From NCBI RefSeq assembly GCF_001579805.1, contig NZ_CP014546.1, positions 4,402,001-4,466,000 on the forward strand: a DNA stretch of 64,000 nucleotides. Direction: 5' to 3'. The notes beneath the pieces are model-generated. The model made no database searches. It saw only the letters and a list, made by a program, of their open reading frames with translations, and was not told where the DNA came from. The DNA comes from Pseudomonas azotoformans. Lineage in GTDB: Bacteria > Pseudomonadota > Gammaproteobacteria > Pseudomonadales > Pseudomonadaceae. Below, one piece after another: positions 35,433-44,438 of this stretch. Numbering within the stretch: the first letter of the stretch is position 1; each line of letters begins with the position of its first letter. Made by a program: the position numbers and the translations under genes.

Positions 35433-35529
35433 GGATCATTTTCGCTTCTTGGAGCCACCTCGACTGGCAAGACCGTCGGGGGCTCCTCACATTGTCAAAC
35501 CTTCCAGATGGATCAATCCAGTGGTATGA

Positions 35530-35720
35530 CCGCTGGCCTGGGTAAGTCACCACGAGCATCCTGCTGTGTGTTGTAGATTTTCCGCTTGATCCGTTCCCAT
35601 TTCAGCAGTTGGAAGAAACTCTCCGCGACGGTGCTGTCTTGGCCGTTACTTCGGCGACTCATGCTGGCAACCGGTTTGTTAGCTTTCAAGAAGCTTCGCC
35701 AGTTTGAGCTGCTGTATTCG
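35530..35720 (-). pseudogene. IS3-family transposase (OrfB) fragment
   Basis: The minus strand reads YSSSNWRSFLKANKPVASMS, then RRSNGQDSTVAESFFQLLKW and ERIKRKIYNTQQDARGDL. This is the C-terminal integrase core of IS3-family OrfB, including the conserved catalytic glutamate in VAESFF. Both ends are lost and no inverted repeats are visible. It lies beside the truncated fecR gene and may mark the rearrangement that cut it. Confidence 0.85.
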
Positions 35721-35824
35721 CCCAATGCAGAGTTTTGCAACAGCCCAAGCTTTTCGCTGAGCAGGGCAATGCACTGCGTGTGTTTTTTTGGAGGGGGACG
35801 CGACTGCCGTTCGTGAAACTGCGC

Positions 35825-35914
35825 TTAGCGGCGCGGGTCCACGTCACCCGAATGCAGGGCGGCGAGCCAGCTGGCTGCTTCGATACGTATCTGGTACTGG
35901 TCGTCGGCGTTCAT
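35825..35914 (-). pseudogene. fecR-type anti-sigma factor, N-terminal stump
   Basis: Directly after the sigma-factor gene, overlapping its stop by 4 bases, an ATG opens a 29-codon frame reading MNADDQYQIRIEAASWLAAL and HSGDVDPRR then TAA. This is the N-terminal DUF4880 helix of FecR-type anti-sigma factors (A-x2-W-L-A-x-L). The rest of the gene is gone; sequence from about 35825 leftward is unrelated and soon becomes the IS3 relic. Confidence 0.75.
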
Positions 35915-36408
35915 TCGGCTAATGCCAGTAGGCAGGCCAAATAGGCCTGTTCCATGTGTTGATGGATGCGGCTCTTCGAAATGCCCAACCGTCTTGCGAT
36001 CTGCTCGTAGGTCCAGCCGTCAAAGAGGCTGTGGAGGAACACTTGCTTGGCCTGACGCACCAAACCGCTGAGCAGGCGGTCCAGTTGCAGGAGGCTTTCG
36101 ATCAGCATCGCGTGCTCTTCGGGTGAGGCAACGGTATTGGCCGGCTCATCGTCCAGGGTGGCGAGATACGCACGTTCCAGATCGGCGCGCCGCCAGTTAT
36201 TGATCATCAACCGCTTAGCGATAGTACTGAGTAATGCCCGCGGCTCGCGGACCTCGTTGAGATTTTGCAGGCCCAGTAGGCGCATGAACGCGTCCGCGGT
36301 GATGCGGTCAGCACTGTGCTCGCAACCGAGGGTGTTATTCACACGCTGGCGCAACCACATGTAGTGCTTGGAAAACAGGGCGGTGAACAGCTGGCTGTGA
36401 GTAGGCAT
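35911..36408 (-). CDS. FecI-type ECF sigma factor (anti-sigma partner truncated)
   Basis: A 165-residue extracytoplasmic-function sigma factor. Region 2 (HYMWLRQRVNNTLGCEHSAD to AFMRLLGL) and region 4 (LLQLDRLLSGLVRQAKQVFL, then YEQIARRLGISKSRIHQHME) are complete. This group normally serves a TonB-dependent receptor with a FecR anti-sigma factor. The frame is open to 36450; ATG 36408 gives the typical N-terminus. Its partner fecR is reduced to a stump and no receptor follows, so this sigma factor is orphaned and, if expressed, might act unchecked or be inactive, because some FecR proteins also activate. Confidence 0.85.
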   Translation of the reverse strand: MPTHSQLFTALFSKHYMWLRQRVNNTLGCEHSADRITADAFMRLLGLQNLNEVREPRALLSTIAKRLMINNWRRADLERAYLATLDDEPANTVASPEEHAMLIESLLQLDRLLSGLVRQAKQVFLHSLFDGWTYEQIARRLGISKSRIHQHMEQAYLACLLALAE

Positions 36409-36610
36409 GGGCAGAGGAAACGTGATGGGCCGACGATGGCGGACTATCACATGACGATCCCCTTAGCCCAAAAGAATAAAATGGCAGTAGGTTATGTCTC
36501 TTTATAGGACCGCACTGCTGCATCCCGCACCGAAGCGGCGATCCATGTTGCTTTTGTGTGGAAGATTCCGCCCATTTTTTGCGCGGTTCATCTGAGCCTA
36601 GGGAAGAAAA

Positions 36611-36663
36611 ATGATTAATAAGATTAATCATTAATTGACATAACTATTATTGAGGGATAATTT
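36611..36663 (+). promoter_or_regulatory. Palindromic operator and sigma-70 promoter of the ferulate operon
   Basis: ATGATTAAT-AAG-ATTAATCAT (36611-36631) is a perfect 9-base inverted repeat. It is followed at once by TTGACA (36635-36640) and, 15-17 bases on, GATAAT/TAATTT (36656-36663). The palindrome abuts the -35 box, the usual layout for MarR-type repression; the MarR gene at 41.1 kb is the likely ligand-responsive repressor. The ech start lies about 40 bases downstream. Confidence 0.75.
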
Positions 36664-36704
36664 TGACTCATCGGCGGCGCTGCGATTAACCACAGAGGTG
36701 TGAG

Positions 36705-37535
36705 ATGAGCAAATACGAAAACCGTTGGCAAACTGTATCGGTGAATGTTGAGGGCGGCATCGCCTGGGTGACGTTGAATCGTCCGGAAAAGCGTAATGCA
36801 ATGAGCCCTACATTAAATCGGGAAATGCGCGACGTGCTCGAAACCGTCGAGCAGGACGCTGAGGCCAAGGTATTGGTGCTCACCGGCGCTGGTACCGCGT
36901 GGACAGCCGGCATGGATTTAAAAGAATACTTTCGCGAGGTGGATGGAGGGCCTGAAATTCTTCAGGAAAAAATCCGCCGCGATGCATCCGAGTGGCAATG
37001 GAAACTGCTCCGTATGTACAGCAAACCCACTATTGCAATGGTCAATGGCTGGTGTTTTGGGGGGGGCTTCAGCCCGTTGGTAGCTTGTGATCTGGCGATT
37101 TGCGCGGATGAAGCAACCTTCGGTCTTTCTGAAATCAACTGGGGAATCCCGCCAGGCAACTTGGTCAGCAAGGCGATGGCGGACACCGTCGGGCATCGTG
37201 AGTCGCTGTACTACATCATGACTGGCAAGACATTCGGCGGGCCGAAGGCTGCGCAAATGGGGCTAGTCAATAAGAGCGTGCCGTTGGAGCAACTGCGTGA
37301 TGAAGTGATTGCGCTTGCTGAGGATCTGCTCGACAAGAACCCCGTTGTCTTGCGCGCCGCCAAACATGGTTTCAAGCGATGCCGCGAGCTGACATGGGAG
37401 CAGAGTGAAGATTATCTGTATGCGAAATTGGATCAAGCTCAGTTGCGAGACCCTGAGCACGGTCGTGAGCAGGGACTGAAGCAATTCCTCGACGATAAAA
37501 GCATCAAGCCGGGGTTGCAGGCTTACAAGCGCTGA
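36705..37535 (+). CDS. ech: Hydroxycinnamoyl-CoA hydratase-lyase (feruloyl-CoA to vanillin)
   Basis: A 276-residue crotonase-fold enzyme that hydrates feruloyl-, caffeoyl- or coumaroyl-CoA and splits off acetyl-CoA, giving vanillin or the matching aldehyde. The residues known to matter in P. fluorescens HCHL are all at the same numbers: Y75 (LKEYF), S123 (GGGFSPL), E143 (GLSEINW) and Y239 (DYLYA). The C-terminus FLDDKSIKPGLQAYKR also matches. It is first in the ech-vdh-fcs operon. Confidence 0.96.
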   Translation: MSKYENRWQTVSVNVEGGIAWVTLNRPEKRNAMSPTLNREMRDVLETVEQDAEAKVLVLTGAGTAWTAGMDLKEYFREVDGGPEILQEKIRRDASEWQWKLLRMYSKPTIAMVNGWCFGGGFSPLVACDLAICADEATFGLSEINWGIPPGNLVSKAMADTVGHRESLYYIMTGKTFGGPKAAQMGLVNKSVPLEQLRDEVIALAEDLLDKNPVVLRAAKHGFKRCRELTWEQSEDYLYAKLDQAQLRDPEHGREQGLKQFLDDKSIKPGLQAYKR

Positions 37536-37612
37536 CGCCTGTCGGCAGCATTGCAGGCTGCCGGCAATTCCCCCTGTACGCACTGACAATAAGAATAAAC
37601 GAGGAACCTTCC

Positions 37613-39061
37613 ATGTTTGAGGTGCCATTATTGATAGGGGGTCGGGCATGCCCGGCCAGCGATGGAAAAACCTTCGAGCGGCGCAATCCTGTAAGTGGTC
37701 GTGTGGTTTCGCGGATCGCCGCCGCTACGGTAGAAGACGCAGACGCCGCAGTCTGCGCCGCACAGGCGGCATTCCCGGCGTGGGCTGCGCTAGGGCCAGG
37801 CGAGCGTCGGGCGAGGCTGTTGCGCGCGGCAGACCTGATGCAGGCGCACGGCCAGACGTTCATCGACATGGCAGTTGAAACCGGTGCAATGAGTAACTGG
37901 TATGGATTCAACGTGAAGCTCGCTGCGAATATCTTGCGCGAAGCCGCAGCGATGACGACCCAGATCACCGGCCAGATCATTCCTTCCGATGTGCCGGGCA
38001 GCTTCGCCATGGCATTGCGCCAACCCTGCGGCGTGGTGTTAGGTATTGCTCCATGGAATGCGCCGTTGATTCTCGCGACACGGGCAATCGCTATGCCGTT
38101 GGCGTGCGGTAACACGGTGGTACTCAAGTCGTCCGAGTTGAGCCCGGCGGCACATCGCTTAGTAGGGCAAGTGCTGCATGAAGCTGGATTGGGTGACGGC
38201 GTGGTCAATGTCGTTAGCAATGCGCCGCAGGATGCGTCAGCTATCGTCGAGCGATTGATTGCTCACCCAGCGGTGCGACGTGTCAATTTTACTGGCTCCA
38301 CGCATGTCGGCCGAATCGTGGGTGAGTTATCCGCGCGGTATCTGAAGCCGGCCTTGTTGGAGTTGGGCGGCAAGGCGCCTTTGTTGGTACTGGAAGATGC
38401 GGACCTCGACGCCGCGGTAGAAGCCGCCGCCTTTGGGGCCTTTTTCAACCAGGGGCAAATATGCATGTCCACCGAGCGGTTGATTGTCGATCAACGTGTT
38501 GCTGATATGTTTATCGAAAAACTGTCGAGCAAAATTGCGACCTTGCCGGCAGGTGCCCCGTCATCTGAGGAGTCGGTGCTTGGGTCCTTGATTGACGTAT
38601 CGGCCGGGCAGCGTATCAAGGCACTGGTGGATGACGCGGTAGACCTCGGTGCCAGGTTAGTCGCTGGGGGCCAAGTTGAAGGCAGCATCATGCAGCCGAC
38701 ACTGCTTGACGGTGTCACAGAGGACATGCGCTTGTACCGTGACGAATCCTTCGGACCGGTGGTGGTGGTTTTGCGTGCAGATGGAGACGAAGCCCTGCTG
38801 CGGTTGGCCAACGACTCCGCATTTGGGTTGTCGGCTTCCATCTTCAGTCGTGACACTAGTCGCGCATTGGCGTTGGCGCAACGCCTCGAATCCGGAATTT
38901 GCCACATCAATGGTCCGACGGTTCATGATGAGGCGCAGATGCCATTTGGCGGGGTCAAGCACAGTGGATACGGCAGTTTCGGCGGGTGCGCTTCTATCGA
39001 GCACTTCACTCAGTTGCGGTGGGTGACTTTGCAAAATGGCCCACGTCACTATCCGATCTGA
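37613..39061 (+). CDS. vdh: Vanillin dehydrogenase
   Basis: A 482-residue aldehyde dehydrogenase with the vanillin/salicylaldehyde-type signature: PWNAPLILATRAIAMPL near residue 150, FTGSTHVGR near 225, E250 (LELGGKAP), nucleophile C284 (GQICMSTER) and the GICHINGPTVHDEAQMPFGG segment near 430. It oxidises vanillin from Ech to vanillate. It lies 77 bases after ech and is co-directional with fcs. No vanillate demethylase (vanAB) is in the window. Confidence 0.95.
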   Translation: MFEVPLLIGGRACPASDGKTFERRNPVSGRVVSRIAAATVEDADAAVCAAQAAFPAWAALGPGERRARLLRAADLMQAHGQTFIDMAVETGAMSNWYGFNVKLAANILREAAAMTTQITGQIIPSDVPGSFAMALRQPCGVVLGIAPWNAPLILATRAIAMPLACGNTVVLKSSELSPAAHRLVGQVLHEAGLGDGVVNVVSNAPQDASAIVERLIAHPAVRRVNFTGSTHVGRIVGELSARYLKPALLELGGKAPLLVLEDADLDAAVEAAAFGAFFNQGQICMSTERLIVDQRVADMFIEKLSSKIATLPAGAPSSEESVLGSLIDVSAGQRIKALVDDAVDLGARLVAGGQVEGSIMQPTLLDGVTEDMRLYRDESFGPVVVVLRADGDEALLRLANDSAFGLSASIFSRDTSRALALAQRLESGICHINGPTVHDEAQMPFGGVKHSGYGSFGGCASIEHFTQLRWVTLQNGPRHYPI

Positions 39062-39148
39062 CAAAAATAATTACAGGGCTATGCCCATGCCGCGCCCCTG
39101 CTTTATAGAAGTTGAAGTGGAGGCGCGCACCTTGCTGAGGCACAGTGC

Positions 39149-41020
39149 ATGAAAAAAGAATCCAGTAACGCAATACCCTCGGATTTGAGCGGTGCGCTGC
39201 GCCACGTTGCGGTGAGCCGGCCCGAGGTGAGGATTCGTACTGACGGCGATGTGATGTACTTAAAAACGGTCGAGCAACTCGAGCCATACCCGCGCCGAAT
39301 GCTTGATCGCCTGGTTCATTGGGCAGACGTTCGACCGGAACAAACATTTATTGCTCAGCGAGATGGTGCTGGGGATTGGCTGCGCATTACCTACGCACAG
39401 ATGCTTCACCGTACACGTCGCATTGCACAGACGCTTTTAAGGTTTGGACTGTCCGCCGAGCGGCCGCTAATCATACTTTCAGGTAACGACCTGGAGCATA
39501 TGCAACTGGCGTGTGCAGCGTTGTACGCAGGGATCCCCTATTGCCCTGTTTCGCCTGCATATTCTCTAGTGTCCAAAGATTTTGGGAAGTTGAAACATAT
39601 AGTACACACCTTGAAACCAGGGCTGGTTTTTGCTGCTGATGAGAGCTTTTCGACGGCAATTTGTGCCGTTTTGAGTTTAGATATCCCCCTGATTATGGGC
39701 ACGGGGGAACTCGCGGAGAGAACCTGCGTTAGTTTTGGCAGCCTGCTTGAAGTGTCGGATGTGGCGCAGGCTGATGCAGCCTTCGAAAAAACGAATCCTG
39801 ACAGCATTGCCAAGTTTCTGTTTACGTCGGGCTCAACCAAACTACCCAAGGCGGTCATTACCACGCAGCGAATGCTGTGTGCCAACCAACAGATGCTGTT
39901 ACAGACGTTTCCAGTGTTCGCCGAAGAACCGCCTGTGTTGGTTGATTGGCTACCTTGGAACCATACTTTTGGTGGCAGTCACAACGTGGGTATTGTGCTT
40001 TACAACGGCGGTAGTCTTTATATCGACGACGGTAAACCTACACCTCAATTGTTTGCCCAAACGTTGCGCAATCTGAAAGAAATTTCTCCTACGGCATACC
40101 TGACCGTTCCGAAGGGCTGGGAAGAATTGGTGACAGCGCTTGAGCTGGACGAAGAGTTGCGCGCGCGTTTTTTTGAGAAGGTAAAGCTGTTCTTTTTCGC
40201 GGGGGCGGGTTTGTCTCAGGCTGTATGGAACCGACTGGAGAGGGTTTCGATTGACCATTGTGGCGAGCGCATTAGGATCATGGCAGGTCTCGGCATGACA
40301 GAGACATCCCCTTGCTGCACGTTTACAACCGGCCCTTTATCGATGGCAGGTTATGTGGGACTGCCGGCACCAGGATGCGAAGTTAAATTGGTACCAGTTG
40401 ATGGCAAGCTTGAAGCGAGGTTCCGTGGCCCACATGTCATGCCTGGTTACTGGCGCTCGCAAAAACAGACCGACGCCGCGTTTGATGACGAAAATTTTTA
40501 CTGTTCCGGGGATGCGTTGAAACTGGCAGATCCGCTAGATCCACAGTTGGGTCTTATGTTCGATGGACGGATCGCTGAAGACTTCAAGCTTTCGTCCGGT
40601 GTATTTGTCAGCGTCGGGCCCATGCGCACGCAAGTAGTTCTGCAGGGGGCTCCGTTTGTCCATGATGCGGTAATAGTTGGACCGGATCGCGAGAAATTAG
40701 GTTTATTGATCTTTCCAAGGCTGCCGGAGTGTCGACAGCTAGCGGGCCTCGAAGCCTCGGCAACGGTTGATGAGGTATTGGCATCCACTGCGGTGCGCGG
40801 CTGGCTGGGGATGTTACTGGCGACGTTGAATATGCAGGCAACCGGTAGCGCGAGTCGTCTGGATTGGGCATGTTTGCTGGCGGATGCTCCTTCGGTCGAT
40901 AAAGGCGAGATCACCGATAAAGGCTCGATCAATCAGCGCGCAGTCTTGCAGTACCGAGCCGAAAAAATCGAGGCACTTTATGCTGGAAGGGATGCGGGCG
41001 TGATCAAGTCTGTGAACTGA
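39149..41020 (+). CDS. fcs: Feruloyl-CoA synthetase
   Basis: A 623-residue AMP-forming acyl-CoA synthetase that activates ferulate and related hydroxycinnamates. The phosphate loop FTSGSTKLPKAV is near residue 228. The WLPWNHTFGG motif near 265, GLGMTETSP near 385, YCSGDALKL and FDGRIAEDFKLSSG near 455-480 are the features that mark Fcs within the superfamily. The length is right. The ribosome site is poor, so it may depend on coupling within the operon. With Ech and Vdh it completes ferulate to vanillate. Confidence 0.95.
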   Translation: MKKESSNAIPSDLSGALRHVAVSRPEVRIRTDGDVMYLKTVEQLEPYPRRMLDRLVHWADVRPEQTFIAQRDGAGDWLRITYAQMLHRTRRIAQTLLRFGLSAERPLIILSGNDLEHMQLACAALYAGIPYCPVSPAYSLVSKDFGKLKHIVHTLKPGLVFAADESFSTAICAVLSLDIPLIMGTGELAERTCVSFGSLLEVSDVAQADAAFEKTNPDSIAKFLFTSGSTKLPKAVITTQRMLCANQQMLLQTFPVFAEEPPVLVDWLPWNHTFGGSHNVGIVLYNGGSLYIDDGKPTPQLFAQTLRNLKEISPTAYLTVPKGWEELVTALELDEELRARFFEKVKLFFFAGAGLSQAVWNRLERVSIDHCGERIRIMAGLGMTETSPCCTFTTGPLSMAGYVGLPAPGCEVKLVPVDGKLEARFRGPHVMPGYWRSQKQTDAAFDDENFYCSGDALKLADPLDPQLGLMFDGRIAEDFKLSSGVFVSVGPMRTQVVLQGAPFVHDAVIVGPDREKLGLLIFPRLPECRQLAGLEASATVDEVLASTAVRGWLGMLLATLNMQATGSASRLDWACLLADAPSVDKGEITDKGSINQRAVLQYRAEKIEALYAGRDAGVIKSVN

Positions 41021-41068
41021 GCGAAGGCGCGGGTTTCCGCCAGGTTAGGCTGATTCCCGCCGCACCTC

Positions 41069-41554
41069 TTAAGCATCAGCGATCGGTTTAAAGATTTTTT
41101 GCAACAAGTGGAGCAATTGGGTGCGCTCCTCAGACGTCAAGTTAGCCGTAGCGTCCATATCACTTTTTTCTGCTACGCCTTTGAGCTGCTTGAGTAACGC
41201 TTCTCCCTCGTTGCTCAAGTACAGCCCATAAGAGCGTTTGTCTTTCTTGCTGCGTATTCGCACCGCCAGAGCCAAGGCTTCTAGCTTATTTACCAGCGGC
41301 ACAACCTGAGGTGGGTCGATGGCTAAGCTGCGTGCCAACTCGATTTGAGTCGTTCCTGGATTTTGCTCAATGATGGCTAGTGCTGAAAATTGCGCAGGAC
41401 GCAGGTCGAACTGATTTAGCTGCTCTACTAAGTGCTGGAACACCTGAATCTGCGCCCTACGTAATGCGTAGCCGACCAGTTCCTCCAGAATAATTTCCGA
41501 AGCGGGTACTTCTTCTGAAATGGGCGTTACTTTTGCGTCACTGCGCTTGGACAT
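41069..41554 (-). CDS. MarR-family regulator of the ferulate genes (FerR-like)
   Basis: A 161-residue MarR protein with the winged helix (LRPAQFSALAIIEQNPGTTQ, LARSLAIDPPQVVPLVNKLE, then the wing RIRSKKDKRSYGLYLSNEGE). MarR regulators next to fcs/ech in Pseudomonas repress or modulate these genes in response to hydroxycinnamoyl-CoA. It is convergent with fcs. The ATG at 41554 is preferred over a TTG two codons earlier. A short AGTGA-T-TCACT palindrome about 20 bases upstream may be an autoregulatory site. Confidence 0.85.
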   Translation of the reverse strand: MSKRSDAKVTPISEEVPASEIILEELVGYALRRAQIQVFQHLVEQLNQFDLRPAQFSALAIIEQNPGTTQIELARSLAIDPPQVVPLVNKLEALALAVRIRSKKDKRSYGLYLSNEGEALLKQLKGVAEKSDMDATANLTSEERTQLLHLLQKIFKPIADA

Positions 41555-41629
41555 TAGCAAGAAAACCGGAAAAAGTGATTCACTATCATAATTGTTTTTG
41601 TCTGGGCCAACACTGGAGAAATGCGCTTA

Positions 41630-42547
41630 TCAAACGGCGAGCGCAGTTTGATTGGCAACCTCAGTAAAGAGACTACGCATCCACCGATGGGCCGGGTCAC
41701 CGTCAAGAAATTTGTTCCATTGCATGAACTCACGCAGCAAGGGAAGCTCCACGGGTGATTGCAATACTCGCAATGGAAGGTAGGTTGCGTACAGCGCCGC
41801 CAAGCGCGTTTGCATCACCGCAATGCGACGTGTGCCTACCAGTAGATGGGGCAGGGTATTGAAGCTGCTGGTCGTCAATTCTACTCGGCGAGATTTGCCG
41901 TAACGGCTTAAAAATTCCTCATCAAAGCTGGGCGCTCGGGCGCTACCAAATTGTACTGCCACATGCCCAAGCTCAAGGTATTGGGTCAGGCTAAGCTGGT
42001 CGCCTACCTCGCAATTTTCTCGCCATACAACGCACTGGTAATCGTCTTCAAAAAGCAAAACTTTGGGGTGCATATCAGATAGGTAGTGATCCGGCATGAT
42101 CACAAAATCGACTTCGCCCTGGGTCAGCATCTCGTTGTATTGATTGGACGTGGGTTGGATATCTAAGGATATATGAGGTGCCAACTGCTGCAGGCGCTGC
42201 GTCAGCGGGCTCAAAAACACAGTGGTGACAAAGTCAGACGCAACTATTTTGAAATGTCGCTTGCACGTCAGAGGATCAAAATCGGGCTTATTGACGATAG
42301 TTGATTGAATATCCAGCAACACCCGACGCACGGGCTCGGCCAAGCTTTGCGCCAGAGGCGAAGGGTGCATCTTACGGCCTACTTGCACAAGCAATTCATC
42401 GCCGAAATAGTCGCGTAAACGTGCCAGGAGCCCACTGGTAGAGGATTGACTGATGTTCAGGCGTTTAGCCGTGCGCGTTATGTTCTGCTCACTCAGCAGG
42501 GCATCTAAAACGACGAGAAGGTTTAAATCCAAGTGATGGAATCGCAT
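41630..42547 (-). CDS. LysR-family (NodD/NahR-type) regulator
   Basis: A 305-residue LysR protein of the group that begins with FHHLDLNLLVVLDALLSEQN followed by LNISQSSTSGLLARLRDYFG; NahR, NagR and NodD share this opening and respond to aromatic compounds. The effector domain has the FVTTVFLSPLTQRLQQLAPH style of that group. It is divergent from the DUF1302 operon across 176 bases that carry strong inverted repeats, so it probably activates that operon with an aromatic inducer. The exact inducer is unknown. Confidence 0.87.
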   Translation of the reverse strand: MRFHHLDLNLLVVLDALLSEQNITRTAKRLNISQSSTSGLLARLRDYFGDELLVQVGRKMHPSPLAQSLAEPVRRVLLDIQSTIVNKPDFDPLTCKRHFKIVASDFVTTVFLSPLTQRLQQLAPHISLDIQPTSNQYNEMLTQGEVDFVIMPDHYLSDMHPKVLLFEDDYQCVVWRENCEVGDQLSLTQYLELGHVAVQFGSARAPSFDEEFLSRYGKSRRVELTTSSFNTLPHLLVGTRRIAVMQTRLAALYATYLPLRVLQSPVELPLLREFMQWNKFLDGDPAHRWMRSLFTEVANQTALAV

Positions 42548-42593
42548 CGCCAAGGCTCCTGAAACGAGGGTCTTCTTTGTATCATTTTTTTCA

Positions 42594-42628
42594 GATGCAT
42601 GGCATCCGAAAAATCGATTATTCGGATG
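42594..42628. promoter_or_regulatory. Inverted repeats between LysR and the DUF1302 gene
   Basis: GATGC-ATG-GCATC (42594-42606) overlaps CATCCGAA (42603-42610), which pairs perfectly with TTCGGATG (42621-42628) across 10 bases whose centre is the palindrome ATCGAT. The size and place, about 50 bases upstream of the LysR start and 95 upstream of the target gene, fit a LysR activator site. Confidence 0.7.
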
Positions 42629-42723
42629 GGATTTTTTTACTTATCCTGACTTCACTTAACCCGCAGCAGCGGCGGAGCTTAAGGCCTTCAACTACAAAAA
42701 TAACAAGTCAGAGGTAGGCATCG

Positions 42724-44400
42724 ATGAAACCCATGATTCCGAAAAAAAAAACGCGCAGTCACCACCAGTTGGCTGTAATGGTCGCTGCGATGGCTACGAT
42801 TAATTGTATTCCTCAGGTCTACGGGTTTGAAATCGAAACGCAAGACTCCGATCTGCGCCTGCGCTGGGACAATACGATCAAATATAACGCTGCCTGGCGA
42901 GTCAAAGACCGTGATAGCAAGTTGGTAGGTTCGACCAACCAGGATGACGCTGACCGTAATTTCGACAAAGGCCTGATTTCCAATCGCCTGAACATCCTCT
43001 CGGAGTTCGATGCGCGCTATAAAGATTTCGGTGCGCGGATAAGTGCAGCCGGATGGTATGACACAGTGTATCAAGGGCGTAATGACAACGACTCTCCAAC
43101 TACGGCAAATCAGCGCTCGGTTAGCTACGATCAGTTCACCGATGACACCCGAGAGCTGCATGGTGGGAAAGCCGAGATTCTTGATGCGTTTATATTCGGT
43201 AAGGGATCTTTGGGTCAGTTGCCGAGCAGTTTCAGGCTCGGTCGACATACCGTTCTCTGGGGAGAAAGCCTCTTCTTTGGTTCCAACGGTATTGCGGCCG
43301 GTCAAGCGCCCGTCGATGTGATCAAAGCCACATCGGTACCCAATACCCCGTTCAAAGAACTGATCCGACCCGTCAATCAGTTTTCCGGGCAAATTCAGCT
43401 GCGCTCCAATATTTCCATCGCTGCGTACTATCAGTTCGAATGGGAAGAAAACCGTATTCCCGCTGTGGGCAGCTATTTTTCTACCTCTGACGTCGTGGGC
43501 GATGGCGGTGAGCGACTCATTGTCGGAGGTCCAATCGGGCCTAACCGCCAGCCATTGGCTTTTTTCCGCGGTAAAGACATCAAGGCTAGCGATAGCGGTC
43601 AATATGGCCTGTCGTTACGTTTTTCCCCCGAGGATTGGAATACCGACTTTGGGCTTTACGCGATTCGATATCACGCTAAAGACCCTATGGTCTACACCCG
43701 GACGAACGCGACCGGTCCGAATGTTTTGACCGGGCAACTGGGTGAATACCAGTTGGTGTACGCCGAAGGTATTCGTGCCTTTGGCGCCAGCTTCAGCACC
43801 TCATTAGGCGATGCGAACGTCGCCGGTGAGGTTTCTGTGCGGCGTAATACGCCGCTGGTAAGCGTTTCGCAAGCCAACCCTACGGGTACCGGAGACAATG
43901 ATGATCATGCGCTGTACGCGGTCGGTAACTCGGTGCACGCGCAGCTGTCATCGCTCTATTCCTTTGCGGGGAACAGTTTCTGGGATTCCGCCAGCCTGGC
44001 GGGAGAGGTTGCTTGGCATCGACGCACCAGCATCACCAAAAACGCTTCGGCGCTTGACCCCAACAGTGAGCGTGATGCGTGGGGTTTTCGCATGAGCTTC
44101 ACTCAAAACTTCTTCCAGGTGTATCCAGGTCTGGACCTCAGCGTGCCTATCGGGCTGGGGTACAACCCGAAGGGGCGGTCTTCTGTGATCACCAAATTCA
44201 ACAATGGTGTGGGTGACAAAGGCGGTGATATCAGTTTCGGCGTCCAGGCCGACTACCTGCAAACCTGGAAGGTCGGCCTCAACTACACCCGATATATAGG
44301 TGGCAGTGACAATTTCCTGGACGCCGGTAACGCTAATACCTATGGCCAACCGCTTAAAGACCGGGATTTCATTGCCTTAACAGCGCAGCGTTCGTTCTAA
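42724..44400 (+). CDS. DUF1302 family outer-membrane protein
   Basis: A 558-residue exported protein: a lysine-rich N-terminus, a hydrophobic signal segment ending near VYGFE (residue 37), then long alternating beta-type sequence ending in the outer-membrane signature F (TAQRSF). DUF1302 proteins are predicted outer-membrane barrels almost always next to DUF1329 genes. In several bacteria the pair accompanies catabolic operons for hydrophobic or aromatic compounds, where it is thought to assist uptake or trafficking. It begins an operon of four envelope genes followed by a permease and two hydrolases. Confidence 0.87.
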   Translation: MKPMIPKKKTRSHHQLAVMVAAMATINCIPQVYGFEIETQDSDLRLRWDNTIKYNAAWRVKDRDSKLVGSTNQDDADRNFDKGLISNRLNILSEFDARYKDFGARISAAGWYDTVYQGRNDNDSPTTANQRSVSYDQFTDDTRELHGGKAEILDAFIFGKGSLGQLPSSFRLGRHTVLWGESLFFGSNGIAAGQAPVDVIKATSVPNTPFKELIRPVNQFSGQIQLRSNISIAAYYQFEWEENRIPAVGSYFSTSDVVGDGGERLIVGGPIGPNRQPLAFFRGKDIKASDSGQYGLSLRFSPEDWNTDFGLYAIRYHAKDPMVYTRTNATGPNVLTGQLGEYQLVYAEGIRAFGASFSTSLGDANVAGEVSVRRNTPLVSVSQANPTGTGDNDDHALYAVGNSVHAQLSSLYSFAGNSFWDSASLAGEVAWHRRTSITKNASALDPNSERDAWGFRMSFTQNFFQVYPGLDLSVPIGLGYNPKGRSSVITKFNNGVGDKGGDISFGVQADYLQTWKVGLNYTRYIGGSDNFLDAGNANTYGQPLKDRDFIALTAQRSF

Positions 44401-44438
44401 CGCGTTAAATCTATAACAAGAATACAGAGGTGTGGTTC

